This document shows, piece by piece, positions 1 through 9,128 of a stretch of DNA of 64,000 nucleotides. Both the position numbers and the translations under genes were made by a program. The notes beneath the pieces are model-generated. The model saw only the letters and a list, made by a program, of their open reading frames with translations. It was not told where the DNA came from and did not search any database. The first letter of the stretch is position 1, and each line of letters starts with the position of its first letter. This DNA comes from Actinomycetaceae bacterium TAE3-ERU4 (GTDB lineage: Bacteria > Actinomycetota > Actinomycetes > Actinomycetales > Actinomycetaceae): assembly GCA_019218365.1 (NCBI GenBank), contig JAHUUJ010000001.1:62001-126000 (forward strand), written 5' to 3'.

Positions 1-1062
1 GAACGGATTGAAGAAATGTCTAAATGGGCGCAGTCAGCTCAAGAGGATTTAAAAACATTCCGCGTTGAGTTCCCCAATATAGACCTTACCTCTCTAACCC
101 AGGTTCCCGACCGCCTGCTTGATTTACAGCGAGCCGCTCAAGAGACTCTGCAACAGGCAGAAGACAAACTCGCCTCTTATGATTCTGCGGAGGCACTCCA
201 TCTTCTTCACCTCGCGCAACGCACCTATGCACAGGGAAAAGAAAACTACGAGAACCTAAAAAATGCCCACAAGAAACTACAGCACATCTCCCAGCTCTTA
301 GTTTCCTCAATTTCTTCGATTTCCAAGAGTATCGAAGACGCCCACCGGCTAGCTCCCAATGATTTGGGAATCCAAACCGTGGTAGATGAGGCAAAGCAAC
401 AAATTGAAATAGTTAAAGAAGCTCGTCTCGGTAACGGCGACCCTCTTGCCGCTCTTAACACCATAACGGACACAGAAAAAGTACTTGACGGAGCTTTAGA
501 GCCCTACCGTGAACAAGAAGAAAATCAGCAGCGAGCTCTAAAGGTACGTCTTGACCAACAAGAGGCCGCAAATGCCCTTGTGGAAAGAGCACAAACCTAT
601 ATTTCAATGAACCGTGGAGCAGTTTCTTATTCAGCAAGAATGGAATTAGAACAAGCGCAGCGCGCCCGAGAAGAATTCAACTCACAGATAAGCGATTCCG
701 GGAAACCTGAACTAAGTCACTTAACCTCACTAATTGAAAAGATGAATACACATGCGCGCCGCGCTATGGAATTAGCTCAGGCGGATGTAGAAAACACCAC
801 CCAATACACTTCCTCAGCCGAAAATAGTGCAAACGGTGGTTTCTTCGAGGGACTGTACCTAGGGGGAATACTTAACGATTACTCACGCCACAGTTGGGGA
901 ACCTCCACCCCCTCATGGGGAAACGGAAACAACGATGACTCTAGCGACAACACCTGGTTCGGACAGCTAAGCAGCAACAGCATTGGCAGCTCTTTCGCAG
1001 GAAGTCTCGCGAGTAGTGGCTTCGGGGGAAGTTTTGGAAGCAGTCGAGGAGGCTCAATTTAG
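1..1062 (+). CDS. TPM-type membrane protein, C-terminal part (5' end outside window)
   Basis: The frame is open from base 1 (E-R-I-E-E before the ATG at 16), so this is the 3' part of a longer gene; the ATG at 16 is probably internal. What is visible is about 250 residues of charged, helical, Gln/Glu/Ala-rich sequence likely to form coiled coils, then a Gly/Ser/Asn-rich tail ending GGSFGSSRGGSI. Actinobacterial TPM-domain proteins (about 650-700 residues: signal peptide, TPM domain, membrane helix, long helical region, Gly/Ser-rich tail) end this way, and they often sit beside PspA, as here. The TPM domain itself lies outside the window, so the family call rests on the tail and the PspA neighbour. 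Confidence 0.65.
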   Translation, partial: ERIEEMSKWAQSAQEDLKTFRVEFPNIDLTSLTQVPDRLLDLQRAAQETLQQAEDKLASYDSAEALHLLHLAQRTYAQGKENYENLKNAHKKLQHISQLLVSSISSISKSIEDAHRLAPNDLGIQTVVDEAKQQIEIVKEARLGNGDPLAALNTITDTEKVLDGALEPYREQEENQQRALKVRLDQQEAANALVERAQTYISMNRGAVSYSARMELEQAQRAREEFNSQISDSGKPELSHLTSLIEKMNTHARRAMELAQADVENTTQYTSSAENSANGGFFEGLYLGGILNDYSRHSWGTSTPSWGNGNNDDSSDNTWFGQLSSNSIGSSFAGSLASSGFGGSFGSSRGGSI

Positions 1063-1194
1063 AAATCTTTTAATAAAGAAAGATTCCTTTCCAATCTAAG
1101 CCCTAAGCGTGACCTTGGACACCAAAAATTTTATATGCTTAACTAGAATTAATGAGCTATGCCGGCAGCCTGCTGGCTAAAGAAAGGGAATGTA

Positions 1195-1911
1195 ATGACA
1201 GAAAAACAATCCATCCTTGGTCGCATCACGCAGCTGGCAAAAGCAAATATCAATGCTTTGCTTGATCGGGCTGAAGACCCACAGAAGATGCTGGATCAAA
1301 TGATTCGCGACTACACAAACTCTATCGCCGAAGCTGAGTCAGCGGTTGCACAAACCATTGGGAATCTTCGTCTATCAGAAAAAGATCACGCTGCCGACCT
1401 TGAGTCAGCTCGCGACTGGGGTACAAAAGCCCTCGCTGCTTCAAACAAAGCAGATGAACTTCGCCAGAAAGGCGATTTGGAAGCCGCAAATAAGTTTGAT
1501 CAGCTAGCGAAGGTAGCGCTAGGTAAACAGATTGATGCGGAACGTGAAGCTAAGAACGCCGAACCGATGATTGCAACCCAGCGTGATGTAGTAGAAAAAC
1601 TAAAAGCTGGCGTTAGCTCCATGCGCAATAAATTGGAAGACCTTAAGAATAAGCGTGATGAACTGGTTGCTCGTTCCAAGACCGCAGCAGCACAAAACAT
1701 GGTTCAAGATGCTGTCTCAAAAATTTCGGTACTTGACCCGACCTCGGAACTTTCTCGCTTCGAAGACCGCGTCCGTCGCGAAGAAGCCATGGCGGCTGGT
1801 CGCGCAGAAATTGCACTAGATTCTATTGAATCTCAGTTCTCTGAACTTGATGCGATGGGTGATCACGCTGAAATTGAAGCTCGCCTTGCAGCCCTGAAGA
1901 ACAACTCCTAA
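1195..1911 (+). CDS. pspA: PspA/IM30 family protein
   Basis: A 238-residue helical protein of the PspA/Vipp1/IM30 family, peripheral membrane proteins that assemble into rings or rods and protect the membrane under envelope stress. The N-terminus (SILGRITQLAKANINALLDR) and the following DQMIRDY segment are the family signature for the amphipathic helix and first coiled-coil helix; the rest is almost entirely charged coiled coil. An ATG at 1159 is in frame, but the ATG at 1195 has the Shine-Dalgarno AGAAAGGGA just upstream and gives the normal family N-terminus, so I start there. It lies 130 bases after the TPM-type gene and probably belongs to the same envelope-maintenance group. Confidence 0.9.
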   Translation: MTEKQSILGRITQLAKANINALLDRAEDPQKMLDQMIRDYTNSIAEAESAVAQTIGNLRLSEKDHAADLESARDWGTKALAASNKADELRQKGDLEAANKFDQLAKVALGKQIDAEREAKNAEPMIATQRDVVEKLKAGVSSMRNKLEDLKNKRDELVARSKTAAAQNMVQDAVSKISVLDPTSELSRFEDRVRREEAMAAGRAEIALDSIESQFSELDAMGDHAEIEARLAALKNNS

Positions 1912-1961
1912 ACATTATCTAACCACACCGTAATTTTGCCTAAATATTTTGGGATTTAGGT

Positions 1962-1992
1962 CATTGCCCCGCACGTCATTTGCGGGGCAATG
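1962..1992 (+). terminator. Hairpin after pspA
   Basis: CATTGCCCCGCA (1962-1973) pairs with TGCGGGGCAATG (1981-1992), a 12-bp GC-rich stem with a 7-base loop followed by GTTTAATT. The T-tract is weak. The trailing bases also look like the -10 element of the next gene, so terminator and promoter abut. Confidence 0.6.
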
Positions 1993-1993
1993 G

Positions 1994-1999
1994 TTTAAT
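1994..1999 (+). promoter_or_regulatory. -10 hexamer of a probably leaderless NYN gene
   Basis: TTTAAT lies exactly six bases before the ATG at 2006 and there is no Shine-Dalgarno sequence. This geometry puts transcription start at or next to the start codon, the actinobacterial leaderless arrangement. No convincing -35 is visible because the terminator stem occupies that position. Confidence 0.45.
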
Positions 2000-2005
2000 T
2001 AGAAC

Positions 2006-2566
2006 ATGAACCAAACCACCTATCTTCTTGTTGATGGCGAAAATATAGACGCAACTCTCGGGATGTCCGTCCTCGGACGCCGCCCCGAAAAGGATGAGCG
2101 ACCCCGCTGGGATCGCATACTTGATTTTGCGTACGACACTTGGGACGAAGGCGCACGGGGCCTCTTTTTCCTCAATGCCTCCAGCGGTTTCATGCCGATG
2201 AATTTTGTACAGGCACTGGTGGCGATGGAGTATAAGCCCATCCCGCTGGCTGCCGAGGGCGATGAAAAAGTAGTCGATATTGGTATTCAGATGACTCTGG
2301 ATGCAATTTTGAACCAGGGACATGGGGACGTAATTTTGGCAACGCATGATGCCGACTTCGTCCCCCAGCTACAGGCTCTTTTAGACGATAATCGTCGCGT
2401 GGGAGTAATGTGTTTCCGAGAGTTTGCTTCCTCGCAGCTCCTGGAAATGGGTGACCACGGATTACATCTTTACGACCTCGAATATGATGTACGTGCTTTC
2501 CAGGTAAACCTACCTCGACTGGAAATTATCCCTCTTTCTTCGTTCGACCCAGTTCAGTTCCTGTAA
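2006..2566 (+). CDS. NYN-domain (PIN-like) ribonuclease family protein
   Basis: A 186-residue protein of the NYN family (PIN-like fold, predicted metal-dependent RNases). Acidic metal-site candidates are in the expected places: LLVDGEN near residue 8, KVVDIGIQMTLD about residue 88-99, and THDADFVPQL about residue 114, the classic NYN third strand with its Asp pair. Length fits the stand-alone NYN proteins of actinobacteria. It is monocistronic between a terminator upstream and a strong terminator downstream. The RNA substrate cannot be deduced from sequence. Confidence 0.85.
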   Translation: MNQTTYLLVDGENIDATLGMSVLGRRPEKDERPRWDRILDFAYDTWDEGARGLFFLNASSGFMPMNFVQALVAMEYKPIPLAAEGDEKVVDIGIQMTLDAILNQGHGDVILATHDADFVPQLQALLDDNRRVGVMCFREFASSQLLEMGDHGLHLYDLEYDVRAFQVNLPRLEIIPLSSFDPVQFL

Positions 2567-2593
2567 TTATTTTCCATTTAACATTTTAAGTAG

Positions 2594-2630
2594 TAGCGGC
2601 CACTACCTTTTGGTAGTGGCCGCTATTTTT
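2594..2630. terminator. Bidirectional terminator between NYN gene and ABC permease
   Basis: TAGCGGCCACTACC (2594-2607) and GGTAGTGGCCGCTA (2612-2625) form a perfect 14-bp stem with a TTTT loop, followed by TTTTT. It lies between convergent genes and could serve both. Confidence 0.9.
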
Positions 2631-2667
2631 CCCACCGTCTTAAGGGAAAACTTTATTTTGGCGAATA

Positions 2668-5289
2668 TCAGCTAACGATAGCCTGCATCGGCGTATATTT
2701 ACTAGCTCTTCTCGCTGGAATAAAAGCTGCAACAAAGGAAGCCAAGGCAACTAGAGAAATTGCGATCAATATTCCTACCCAGGGAATAGAGATGACTACT
2801 TCTCCTGCTAATTTTTGTAATTCTAGGGCGTAAATACCAGAAATTGCTGCACCGCTTCCCACTCCGATTCCCAGCAAAGCCGCAAGAATTGCCATTACCA
2901 ATGCCTCCCACAAAACCATGCGTTTGGCTTCTTTGGCTTCCAGCCCGAGGGCGCGTAGTAAACCAAATTCGCGTTTACGCGAGGCCACAGAAAGAATTAG
3001 GGTGTTGGCAACTCCCACCATGGCAACTAGAACAGATACTCCGAGGAGAGCAACCGAAGCAATAAGTAGTTTGTCAACGGCCTCGTTCAAGATGCGCTTG
3101 ACCTTATAGGTTCCACCTATATTTAGCTTTGGATACTTTTCCTCTAGCCCCTTGAGAACTTCTCCCTTTTGAGTTTCATTCAAAGTTGGCTTGAAGTTCA
3201 TTGCCAAACTAGGCTCACTGTACTTTCCACCAATTTTTTCCATAGTGGCGAGACTGACGCTTCCTTCATGTTGTCCCTTGCGCAGTGGTTTAACGCTCAA
3301 GGTAAACGTTTTAGTGCCAGGCGCTTCAGTCGTATAAACAGTTACGTTGAGCTTATCGTTTGTAACGTATTTCTTTAATTTGCTTTCTTGCGAAAGGTAA
3401 ACGGTGTCATTTTCGACTTCGTATCCCTTCCCGCCACGCATTTTCGCAAGAGGCAAATCGTAGAGCAGATATCCCGATTCCTTACCGGTGTGGATTTCGA
3501 GTCGGTATAGGTATTGCGCTGATTCAAAGTTTGGATTGCTTTCAAGGGGCTTTAAGGCTTCTAGCCATTCTTCCTTTTTGGGTTCGAGTTTTTCACCGAT
3601 ACCGCAGCAATCTTTTACATTAACGCTTACATCAGCCCCGAATTTAGTATCTATACCGGTGGTTACGGTACTTTTTATGGAACTTGCCCCAACCATCATC
3701 ATCGAGATAAGTCCGGTAGCAATCACTAACGAGGCAACAGTAGCGCCGGTACGCCCCGCATTACGAGAAATATTTTGCCCTCCAAGAGTAGAGATTACTC
3801 CGGGCCAGATATGCCCAATCAAACCAATAATTGCAGGAGCAATAAAAGCAATTAGGAAGATTACGCCGATTATGGTTAGGCCAACTCCACCTACGGAGAA
3901 AAGGAATTTTTTAATTCCTCCTTGCAATCCAATATAGGAAAGGACTACCCCCGTGCCTATCAGCAGCAATATCATTGTGATACGTAGCCAAACCCACCGT
4001 TTCTTGTTTACCCCCTCGTTAGCCAACTCTGTAAGTGCGGCTACCGGAGCAATTTTCCCGAGTGCACGAGCCGGTCCCAGGCCGGCAAAGAGAGTCAAAA
4101 GTACCGAAATGACCAGGATGGAAGCTACCATCCAAATCTGCACAGCCGAAAGAGCCGCACTAATTCCAGCGGTTAGCTCAAAATAGGTTAATCCAAGGGA
4201 ACTGATGGCAATCCCTAGCATAATTCCCAAGCTGCCTCCGCTAATACCGATAATAGTTTGCTCAAGTACGAGTGAACGACGAAGTTGTTTCTTGGAGGCC
4301 CCAATACAGCGTAAAAGCGCCATTTCTCGACGCCGTTCGGCAAGAATTACCTGGAATGTTGAGGAAACAATAATAATAGAAACCAATAGGGCAATAGCCG
4401 GGAATATCATCAGCGTAAGCGTCATAATCTTCTGTACTGCACTGATTTCTTTGGCCTGAGCATTAATCTTTGATTCAGTAGTTACAACCTGTTTTCCCCC
4501 GAACTCACTTCTCGCTAGTTCTAAAGCACGTGCTTCTTGTCCGGGACTAGCGGCGAATCGGAAAGAAAAATAGGACTGTCCGATTTCCTTCGCATTTTCA
4601 GGTGAAATGTAACTTCCCGGCACGCTTCTCAAAGAGGGGCGGTCATAGCCGATTCCCACAATGGTAGCTTCAATCGGTTGGGGAGCATACTTTGCAGGAT
4701 CTTTTTTCGCCCATTCTTCGTGAATTTTTTCCGGATTTCCCGTGAAATCTTTAAATAGCTCAGGATGATCTAGAGCAAGATTATGGGCTGGTTTTCCGGC
4801 AAGAATAATTTTCTTTCCAAGCTGGTAATTGTAGCGCTTAGCGTCCTCGCCCTCTAAAACTATTTCGTTCTTTCCTTCAATCCAGCGTCCTTCTTTTAAC
4901 TTGAAAGAACGCATTGCTTCAGGCGGCTGAGCAATAAAGTTTATTTCGCGTCCGTTAAATTTGCGGTCGTCTCCCATGATTTTAGTGGTTGTGCCATTTT
5001 CGGGGACAACTGAAGTGATTTCAGGATGTTTGGCGAATTGTTCAGCTTTTTCCCAATAAATACGATTAGAATCATGGATTTGCGAATCTTCTATATGTGT
5101 ATTTTCCTGTGTAACAACTGCAACGGAACCGCGATAGTTGTCCTTAATGCTCTGTAGAAAAGAGTCAGAAAAAGCCTGCCCAAACATGAAGGTTCCCATC
5201 GCGAAAGCAGTAGCTAACATGATGGTAATAATCGAGGCGGTATAACGTCCCCAATGGGCTTTTAAGTTAGCTCTCGTAAGCGTCCCCAT
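2668..5289 (-). CDS. ABC transporter permease, FtsX/MacB family (double FtsX domain)
   Basis: An 873-residue permease with an N-terminal membrane helix, a large extracytoplasmic domain, a three-helix FtsX block about residues 290-410, further helices with a second extracytoplasmic domain, and a C-terminal FtsX block ending in AAFIPARRASKYTPMQAIVS. This doubled FtsX layout is typical of MacB/LolCE-type permeases of Gram-positive bacteria, which move lipids, peptides or antibiotics or signal mechanically. The two motifs ARALGKIAPVAAL and ARRASKYTPMQAI end the two halves. Its ATG follows the stop of the ATPase gene with no gap (TAA-ATG), so the two are translationally linked. Substrate unknown. 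Confidence 0.9.
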   Translation of the reverse strand: MGTLTRANLKAHWGRYTASIITIMLATAFAMGTFMFGQAFSDSFLQSIKDNYRGSVAVVTQENTHIEDSQIHDSNRIYWEKAEQFAKHPEITSVVPENGTTTKIMGDDRKFNGREINFIAQPPEAMRSFKLKEGRWIEGKNEIVLEGEDAKRYNYQLGKKIILAGKPAHNLALDHPELFKDFTGNPEKIHEEWAKKDPAKYAPQPIEATIVGIGYDRPSLRSVPGSYISPENAKEIGQSYFSFRFAASPGQEARALELARSEFGGKQVVTTESKINAQAKEISAVQKIMTLTLMIFPAIALLVSIIIVSSTFQVILAERRREMALLRCIGASKKQLRRSLVLEQTIIGISGGSLGIMLGIAISSLGLTYFELTAGISAALSAVQIWMVASILVISVLLTLFAGLGPARALGKIAPVAALTELANEGVNKKRWVWLRITMILLLIGTGVVLSYIGLQGGIKKFLFSVGGVGLTIIGVIFLIAFIAPAIIGLIGHIWPGVISTLGGQNISRNAGRTGATVASLVIATGLISMMMVGASSIKSTVTTGIDTKFGADVSVNVKDCCGIGEKLEPKKEEWLEALKPLESNPNFESAQYLYRLEIHTGKESGYLLYDLPLAKMRGGKGYEVENDTVYLSQESKLKKYVTNDKLNVTVYTTEAPGTKTFTLSVKPLRKGQHEGSVSLATMEKIGGKYSEPSLAMNFKPTLNETQKGEVLKGLEEKYPKLNIGGTYKVKRILNEAVDKLLIASVALLGVSVLVAMVGVANTLILSVASRKREFGLLRALGLEAKEAKRMVLWEALVMAILAALLGIGVGSGAAISGIYALELQKLAGEVVISIPWVGILIAISLVALASFVAAFIPARRASKYTPMQAIVS

Positions 5290-6033
5290 TTAAATCAGCT
5301 CCCGCAGGTTTTCTTCACGCGGGTTTTCAATATCAGCAACGATTTTGCCATCGCGTAAAACAATTGCCCGGTCAGCTTTAGTTGCAGCGCGTAAATCGTG
5401 AGTAACCATGAGAACGGTCTGTTTTAATTCATCTACCGCTGCACGAAGGATTCCCATTACTTCTGCCCCTGTTTTAGTATCTAGGTTTCCGGTAGGTTCA
5501 TCGGCAACGATAATATCGGGACGGGAAACTAAAGCACGCGCTAAAGCAACTCGTTGCTGTTGGCCTCCCGAAAGCTGGTTAGGCTTGTGATGGAGACGTT
5601 CGTTAAGCCCCAAAAGGGTACAAATTTGCTTCATCCACTGTTCGTTTAAGGGCTTACGCGCTAGTTGCATCGGCAATTTTATGTTCTCGGCGGCAGTGAG
5701 GGTAGGAACTAGGTTAAATGCCTGAAAAACAAAGCCGATAGAAGAAGCTCTTAGTTTGGTAAGTTGTTTGTCTTTCATTCCCACCAATTCATGACCATTT
5801 AACCTAATGGAACCAGAAGTCACCGAATCGAGGGCGGCCAAAGAATTCAAGAGTGTAGATTTACCAGACCCTGAAGGACCTAAAATAGCCGTAAATTGTC
5901 CGCTCGGAACACTTAGACTAACCCCGTCAAGGGCACGCACTTCGGTCTGACCTGATCCATAAATTTTAACGAGGTTATGAGCCGTTAATATTGGAGGATT
6001 TTCCTGCTTTAGGGTTTCTTTAACTGTATCCAT
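5290..6033 (-). CDS. ABC transporter ATP-binding protein, LolD/MacB type
   Basis: A 247-residue ATPase with Walker A GPSGSGKST, Q-loop FVFQAFNL, signature LSGGQQQRVALARAL, Walker B DIIVADEPTGNLD and H-loop MVTHD. The TGNLD after Walker B is typical of the LolD/MacB/FtsE branch. It is the first gene of a two-gene operon with the adjacent permease; AGGATGGGAAC before the ATG serves as ribosome binding site. Confidence 0.95.
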   Translation of the reverse strand: MDTVKETLKQENPPILTAHNLVKIYGSGQTEVRALDGVSLSVPSGQFTAILGPSGSGKSTLLNSLAALDSVTSGSIRLNGHELVGMKDKQLTKLRASSIGFVFQAFNLVPTLTAAENIKLPMQLARKPLNEQWMKQICTLLGLNERLHHKPNQLSGGQQQRVALARALVSRPDIIVADEPTGNLDTKTGAEVMGILRAAVDELKQTVLMVTHDLRAATKADRAIVLRDGKIVADIENPREENLRELI

Positions 6034-6144
6034 GTTCCCATCCTAACAAAGCGAAAAATAGAAAATAATTAGGGTTTCCCCCTAAAAATTCCCCCATTTT
6101 CCAAAAAAGTTTTCGGGGATGAATATGGACTTTTTAAGAAAAAT

Positions 6145-7113
6145 CTAACGCATAAGCATTTTTTGTTTGCGAGCCAATTCCAAAACAGCTTGAGCGGTAT
6201 CCTCGTCAACAATTAGGTCAGTAATGGTATTTGCGCGTAACGCACCCAAAAGTGCTTTAGCTTTACCGATTCCCGAAACAATCGCCAAACGACGCGGAAT
6301 CTTCCGCAAAATATCTGGATTCGGCCCCGAAGCTCGTGCATTCAGTTCAATATCCCGCCAGGTTCCATCTGCACGTAGCAAAACGGTAGCGACATCTCCC
6401 ACTACCCCACTGTTAGAAAGCTGAGCAATTTGGTGAGGTTCTAAATAACCTCCGGAATAAACGAGAGACGGCACAACGGAATCGAAAGCACCAACCCCAA
6501 AAACTGCAATATCGGCTTCTTCAACAGTCTTGCGCACACACTGTACAGAACGTTCACGCCAAAGAGCTTCGCGTGTCTGTGCGTAATCAAAAAACGCGGG
6601 CACGGGAAACTGCATTACCTCGGCAGAAAAAACCTCAGCCGCGCGAGAAAGCACAGCCTCGGCGTGGGAAAATCCCTGTGCCATAGACGAGGCAGACCCG
6701 TTCATCTGCACTACGGTAATTCCCTGCCGCCCCGTGGGAGTAACGTGGCGCATTACCTCCGAGGTAGTATTTCCCCAGGCAATCCCGATGATGCTATCAG
6801 GTTTAACCATCTCGCTTAGGTGCTCGGCGGCTACTCGCGCAACCAGAGAAAGACGCGCAACAGCAGTAAGCGGACGATGGATAGAAACAGTCGTGGCATT
6901 TACTCCGAAGGTATCTTCCAAAGCCATTGCCGTATCAGATTTAATTACAGAATCAACGCTGATACGCACAATTCCAGTTTCACGGGCATACCCCAGCAGA
7001 CGTGAGACAGTGGAACGAGAAACACCCAGGGCACGGGCAATCGAATCCATCGTCTCGAAGTTCAAGTAATACATTTCGGCGGCAGTCTGCGCCATCGCGG
7101 CTCGTTTGGTCAC
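6145..7113 (-). CDS. SorC/DeoR-family transcriptional regulator, likely of the glp genes
   Basis: N-terminal helix-turn-helix (MDSIARALGVSRSTVSRLL) and a C-terminal sugar-phosphate-sensing domain of the SorC type (IIGIAWGNTTSEVMRH, IAVFGVGAF, VSGIGKAKALLGALR). The frame is open further up to 7158, but the extra residues are hydrophobic and overlap an inverted repeat; I prefer the GTG at 7113 (VTKRAAMAQTAAEMYYL), preceded by a weak AGGG. Final length is about 322 residues, normal for the family. It is divergent from glpD, so control of glycerol genes by a phosphorylated triose or glycerol-3-phosphate is the simplest inference. The direction of control (activator or repressor) is not visible. 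Confidence 0.85.
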   Translation of the reverse strand: MTKRAAMAQTAAEMYYLNFETMDSIARALGVSRSTVSRLLGYARETGIVRISVDSVIKSDTAMALEDTFGVNATTVSIHRPLTAVARLSLVARVAAEHLSEMVKPDSIIGIAWGNTTSEVMRHVTPTGRQGITVVQMNGSASSMAQGFSHAEAVLSRAAEVFSAEVMQFPVPAFFDYAQTREALWRERSVQCVRKTVEEADIAVFGVGAFDSVVPSLVYSGGYLEPHQIAQLSNSGVVGDVATVLLRADGTWRDIELNARASGPNPDILRKIPRRLAIVSGIGKAKALLGALRANTITDLIVDEDTAQAVLELARKQKMLMR

Positions 7114-7123
7114 GTACCCTATT

Positions 7124-7144
7124 ATGCACTGCACAAACGTGCAT
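7124..7144. promoter_or_regulatory. Inverted repeat, candidate operator between regulator and glpD
   Basis: ATGCAC (7124-7129) and GTGCAT (7139-7144) are separated by nine bases, making a 21-bp dyad. It sits 11-31 bases upstream of the regulator's GTG and about 110 bases upstream of glpD, where an autoregulatory operator is expected. Assignment to the SorC protein is inferred from position. Confidence 0.5.
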
Positions 7145-7252
7145 ATCCACCACAACAATGATCAAGCGGGTGTGCCAACCGTCATAATGGTAGGGAAATG
7201 CCCTTAAATCAGGGCCTTTAGACACAGGTGTCGAAAGGAAAAGTGAGTAGTA

Positions 7253-8983
7253 ATGCTAACTGCACAACTATCTAAGGAATCACGTCAGGAAGCGCTAGAA
7301 CAGATGGCTGACGAACAGGGAGTAGACATCCTGGTAGTCGGCGGTGGTGTAACCGGCGCAGGAATCGCCCTCGATGCCGCCACCCGCGGCCTACGAGTAG
7401 CCATCGTCGAAGCTCAGGACTGGGCTCAGGGAACCTCATCGCGTTCTTCCAAGCTCGTCCACGGTGGTCTACGCTACCTCTACAACCTGGACTTCTTCCT
7501 CGTTGCCGAGGCCCTCAAAGAACGCGGCCTGCTCCTCACCCGCACCGCCCCACACTTGGTAAAAGCACAGCCTTTCCTCTGGCCACTAAAGACCCCCGTA
7601 ATTGAGCGCTCCTACAGCGCCATCGGTGTGGGTATGTACGACGCGCTCGCCCAGTTTGCCCACCGCGGCTCTGTCCCGATTCAGAAGCACTACTCGAAGA
7701 AGGGCGCCCTGGAAGTCTTCCCCGACATGCGAGAAGAAGAAGTAACCGGCGCAATTCGTTTCTACGACAGCCGTGTCGATGACGCCCGTCTCGTTGTCAC
7801 CCTTGTACGTACCGCTGCCCGTTTCGGCGCCCTGGCCGCTAACCGCGCACAAATCGTTAACCTCAACCGTGAAGGAGAACGCGTCGTCGGTGCAGAAGTA
7901 AAGGACCTAGAAACCGGAAAAGTCCGTACAGTCAAGGCAAAGCATGTTATTCAGGCCACCGGTGTCTGGACCGAACAGACACAGTCCATGGCCGGCACCA
8001 CCGGAGGACTGAAGGTATTGGCCTCAAAGGGAATCCACATCGTCATTCCCAAGGACCGCATTAAGGGAAGCACCGGCCTATTCCTCCGCACCGAAAAGTC
8101 CGTTCTCTTCATTATCCCGTGGAAGCGCTACTGGGTAATCGGCACCACCGACACCAAGTACCACGAAGACCTACGCAACCCCGTAGCAGACGCAGAGGAC
8201 ATCGAATACATCCTCGACCACGCTAATGCGGTCCTAAAATCTAACCTAACTAAAGAAGACATCATCGGCACTTGGGCTGGTTTGCGCCCCCTCCTTCAGC
8301 CGGGAACCAGCGATGGCGATAAGGCAAAGTCGACCAAGGTTTCCCGTGAGCACACCGTTACCGAGGCCGCTCCTGGCCTAACGGTAATTGCCGGCGGTAA
8401 GCTCACCACCTACCGCGTAATGGCCGAGGATGCCGTTGACTTCGCCCTCGGAAAGAAGCGCGCTAAGGAACTACCCACCCAGACTGAAAATACCCCACTA
8501 GTCGGCGCAGACGGTTTCGAGGCGCTTTGGAACCGCCGCCACGTCATAGCAAAACAGTCTGGATTGAGCGTGGACCACATTGAAGACCTCCTCAACCGCT
8601 ACGGTTCGGACATCTCGTTACTCCTGGCGATGATTGACGAAGAACCAACTCTCGGTGAGGAACTTAAGGAGGCTCCCGAATACCTGCGAGCCGAAATTGC
8701 TTTCGGTTGCACCCATGAAGGGGCACTCCACCTAGAGGACTTGATGTCCCTGCGCACTCGCCTCAACTATGAGCGTAAGGACCGCGGACTTTCCGCTGCT
8801 ACCGAGATTGCCGATATTGCGGCTGTCTACCTTGGTTGGAACGAAGAAACTAAGAAGCAGGAACTCAAACTCTACAAAGACCGTTGCGACGCTGAAGCCG
8901 CGGCGGAAGATATCTTTGACGAGCACGAAGCCCAGCAGGCTCGCGCCAAAGCCAAGGATGTAACAGATTTCATGGAGGTTTAA
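7253..8983 (+). CDS. glpD: Glycerol-3-phosphate dehydrogenase (FAD-dependent)
   Basis: A 576-residue flavoprotein that oxidises sn-glycerol-3-phosphate to dihydroxyacetone phosphate at the membrane, passing electrons to quinone. The dinucleotide-binding GGGVTGAGIALDAATRG is near residue 30, followed by the family signatures SSRSSKLVHGGLRYL and, in the C-terminal third, TVIAGGKLTTYRVMAEDAV; the last 120 residues form the DAO C-terminal domain (LMSLRTRLNYE). Length matches GlpD. It heads the glpD-glpF-glpK group, with GAAAGG before the ATG. A long hairpin follows the stop codon. Confidence 0.95.
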   Translation: MLTAQLSKESRQEALEQMADEQGVDILVVGGGVTGAGIALDAATRGLRVAIVEAQDWAQGTSSRSSKLVHGGLRYLYNLDFFLVAEALKERGLLLTRTAPHLVKAQPFLWPLKTPVIERSYSAIGVGMYDALAQFAHRGSVPIQKHYSKKGALEVFPDMREEEVTGAIRFYDSRVDDARLVVTLVRTAARFGALAANRAQIVNLNREGERVVGAEVKDLETGKVRTVKAKHVIQATGVWTEQTQSMAGTTGGLKVLASKGIHIVIPKDRIKGSTGLFLRTEKSVLFIIPWKRYWVIGTTDTKYHEDLRNPVADAEDIEYILDHANAVLKSNLTKEDIIGTWAGLRPLLQPGTSDGDKAKSTKVSREHTVTEAAPGLTVIAGGKLTTYRVMAEDAVDFALGKKRAKELPTQTENTPLVGADGFEALWNRRHVIAKQSGLSVDHIEDLLNRYGSDISLLLAMIDEEPTLGEELKEAPEYLRAEIAFGCTHEGALHLEDLMSLRTRLNYERKDRGLSAATEIADIAAVYLGWNEETKKQELKLYKDRCDAEAAAEDIFDEHEAQQARAKAKDVTDFMEV

Positions 8984-9008
8984 CGAACTTTCAGTTTTCT
9001 AAGGGACA

Positions 9009-9050
9009 ATGGTCCCCATATTGCAGTTCTTCCTGTAATATGGGGACCAT
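9009..9050 (+). terminator. Long hairpin between glpD and glpF
   Basis: ATGGTCCCCATAT (9009-9021) pairs with ATATGGGGACCAT (9038-9050) and the stem continues inward with TGCAG/CTGTA (one G-U), giving 18 pairs round a TTCTTC loop. No T-tract follows. Two smaller hairpins come after it (GACGG-TTTT-CCGTC near 9055-9068 and CCGCA-GCT-TGCGG near 9079-9091). The set may act as partial terminator or mRNA processing/stabilising element that sets the GlpD:GlpF ratio. Confidence 0.55.
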
Positions 9051-9128
9051 CCCCGACGGTTTTCCGTCAACTTCGCTCCGCAGCTTGCGGCGTGGGGACC
9101 AAACTAGTTAGAAAGAAGAGAATCAACG

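Noticed and set aside
1063-1085. AATCTTT/AAAGATT hairpin after the first gene
   Set aside because: The stem is only 7 A+T-rich pairs with no proper T-tract; too weak to call a terminator.
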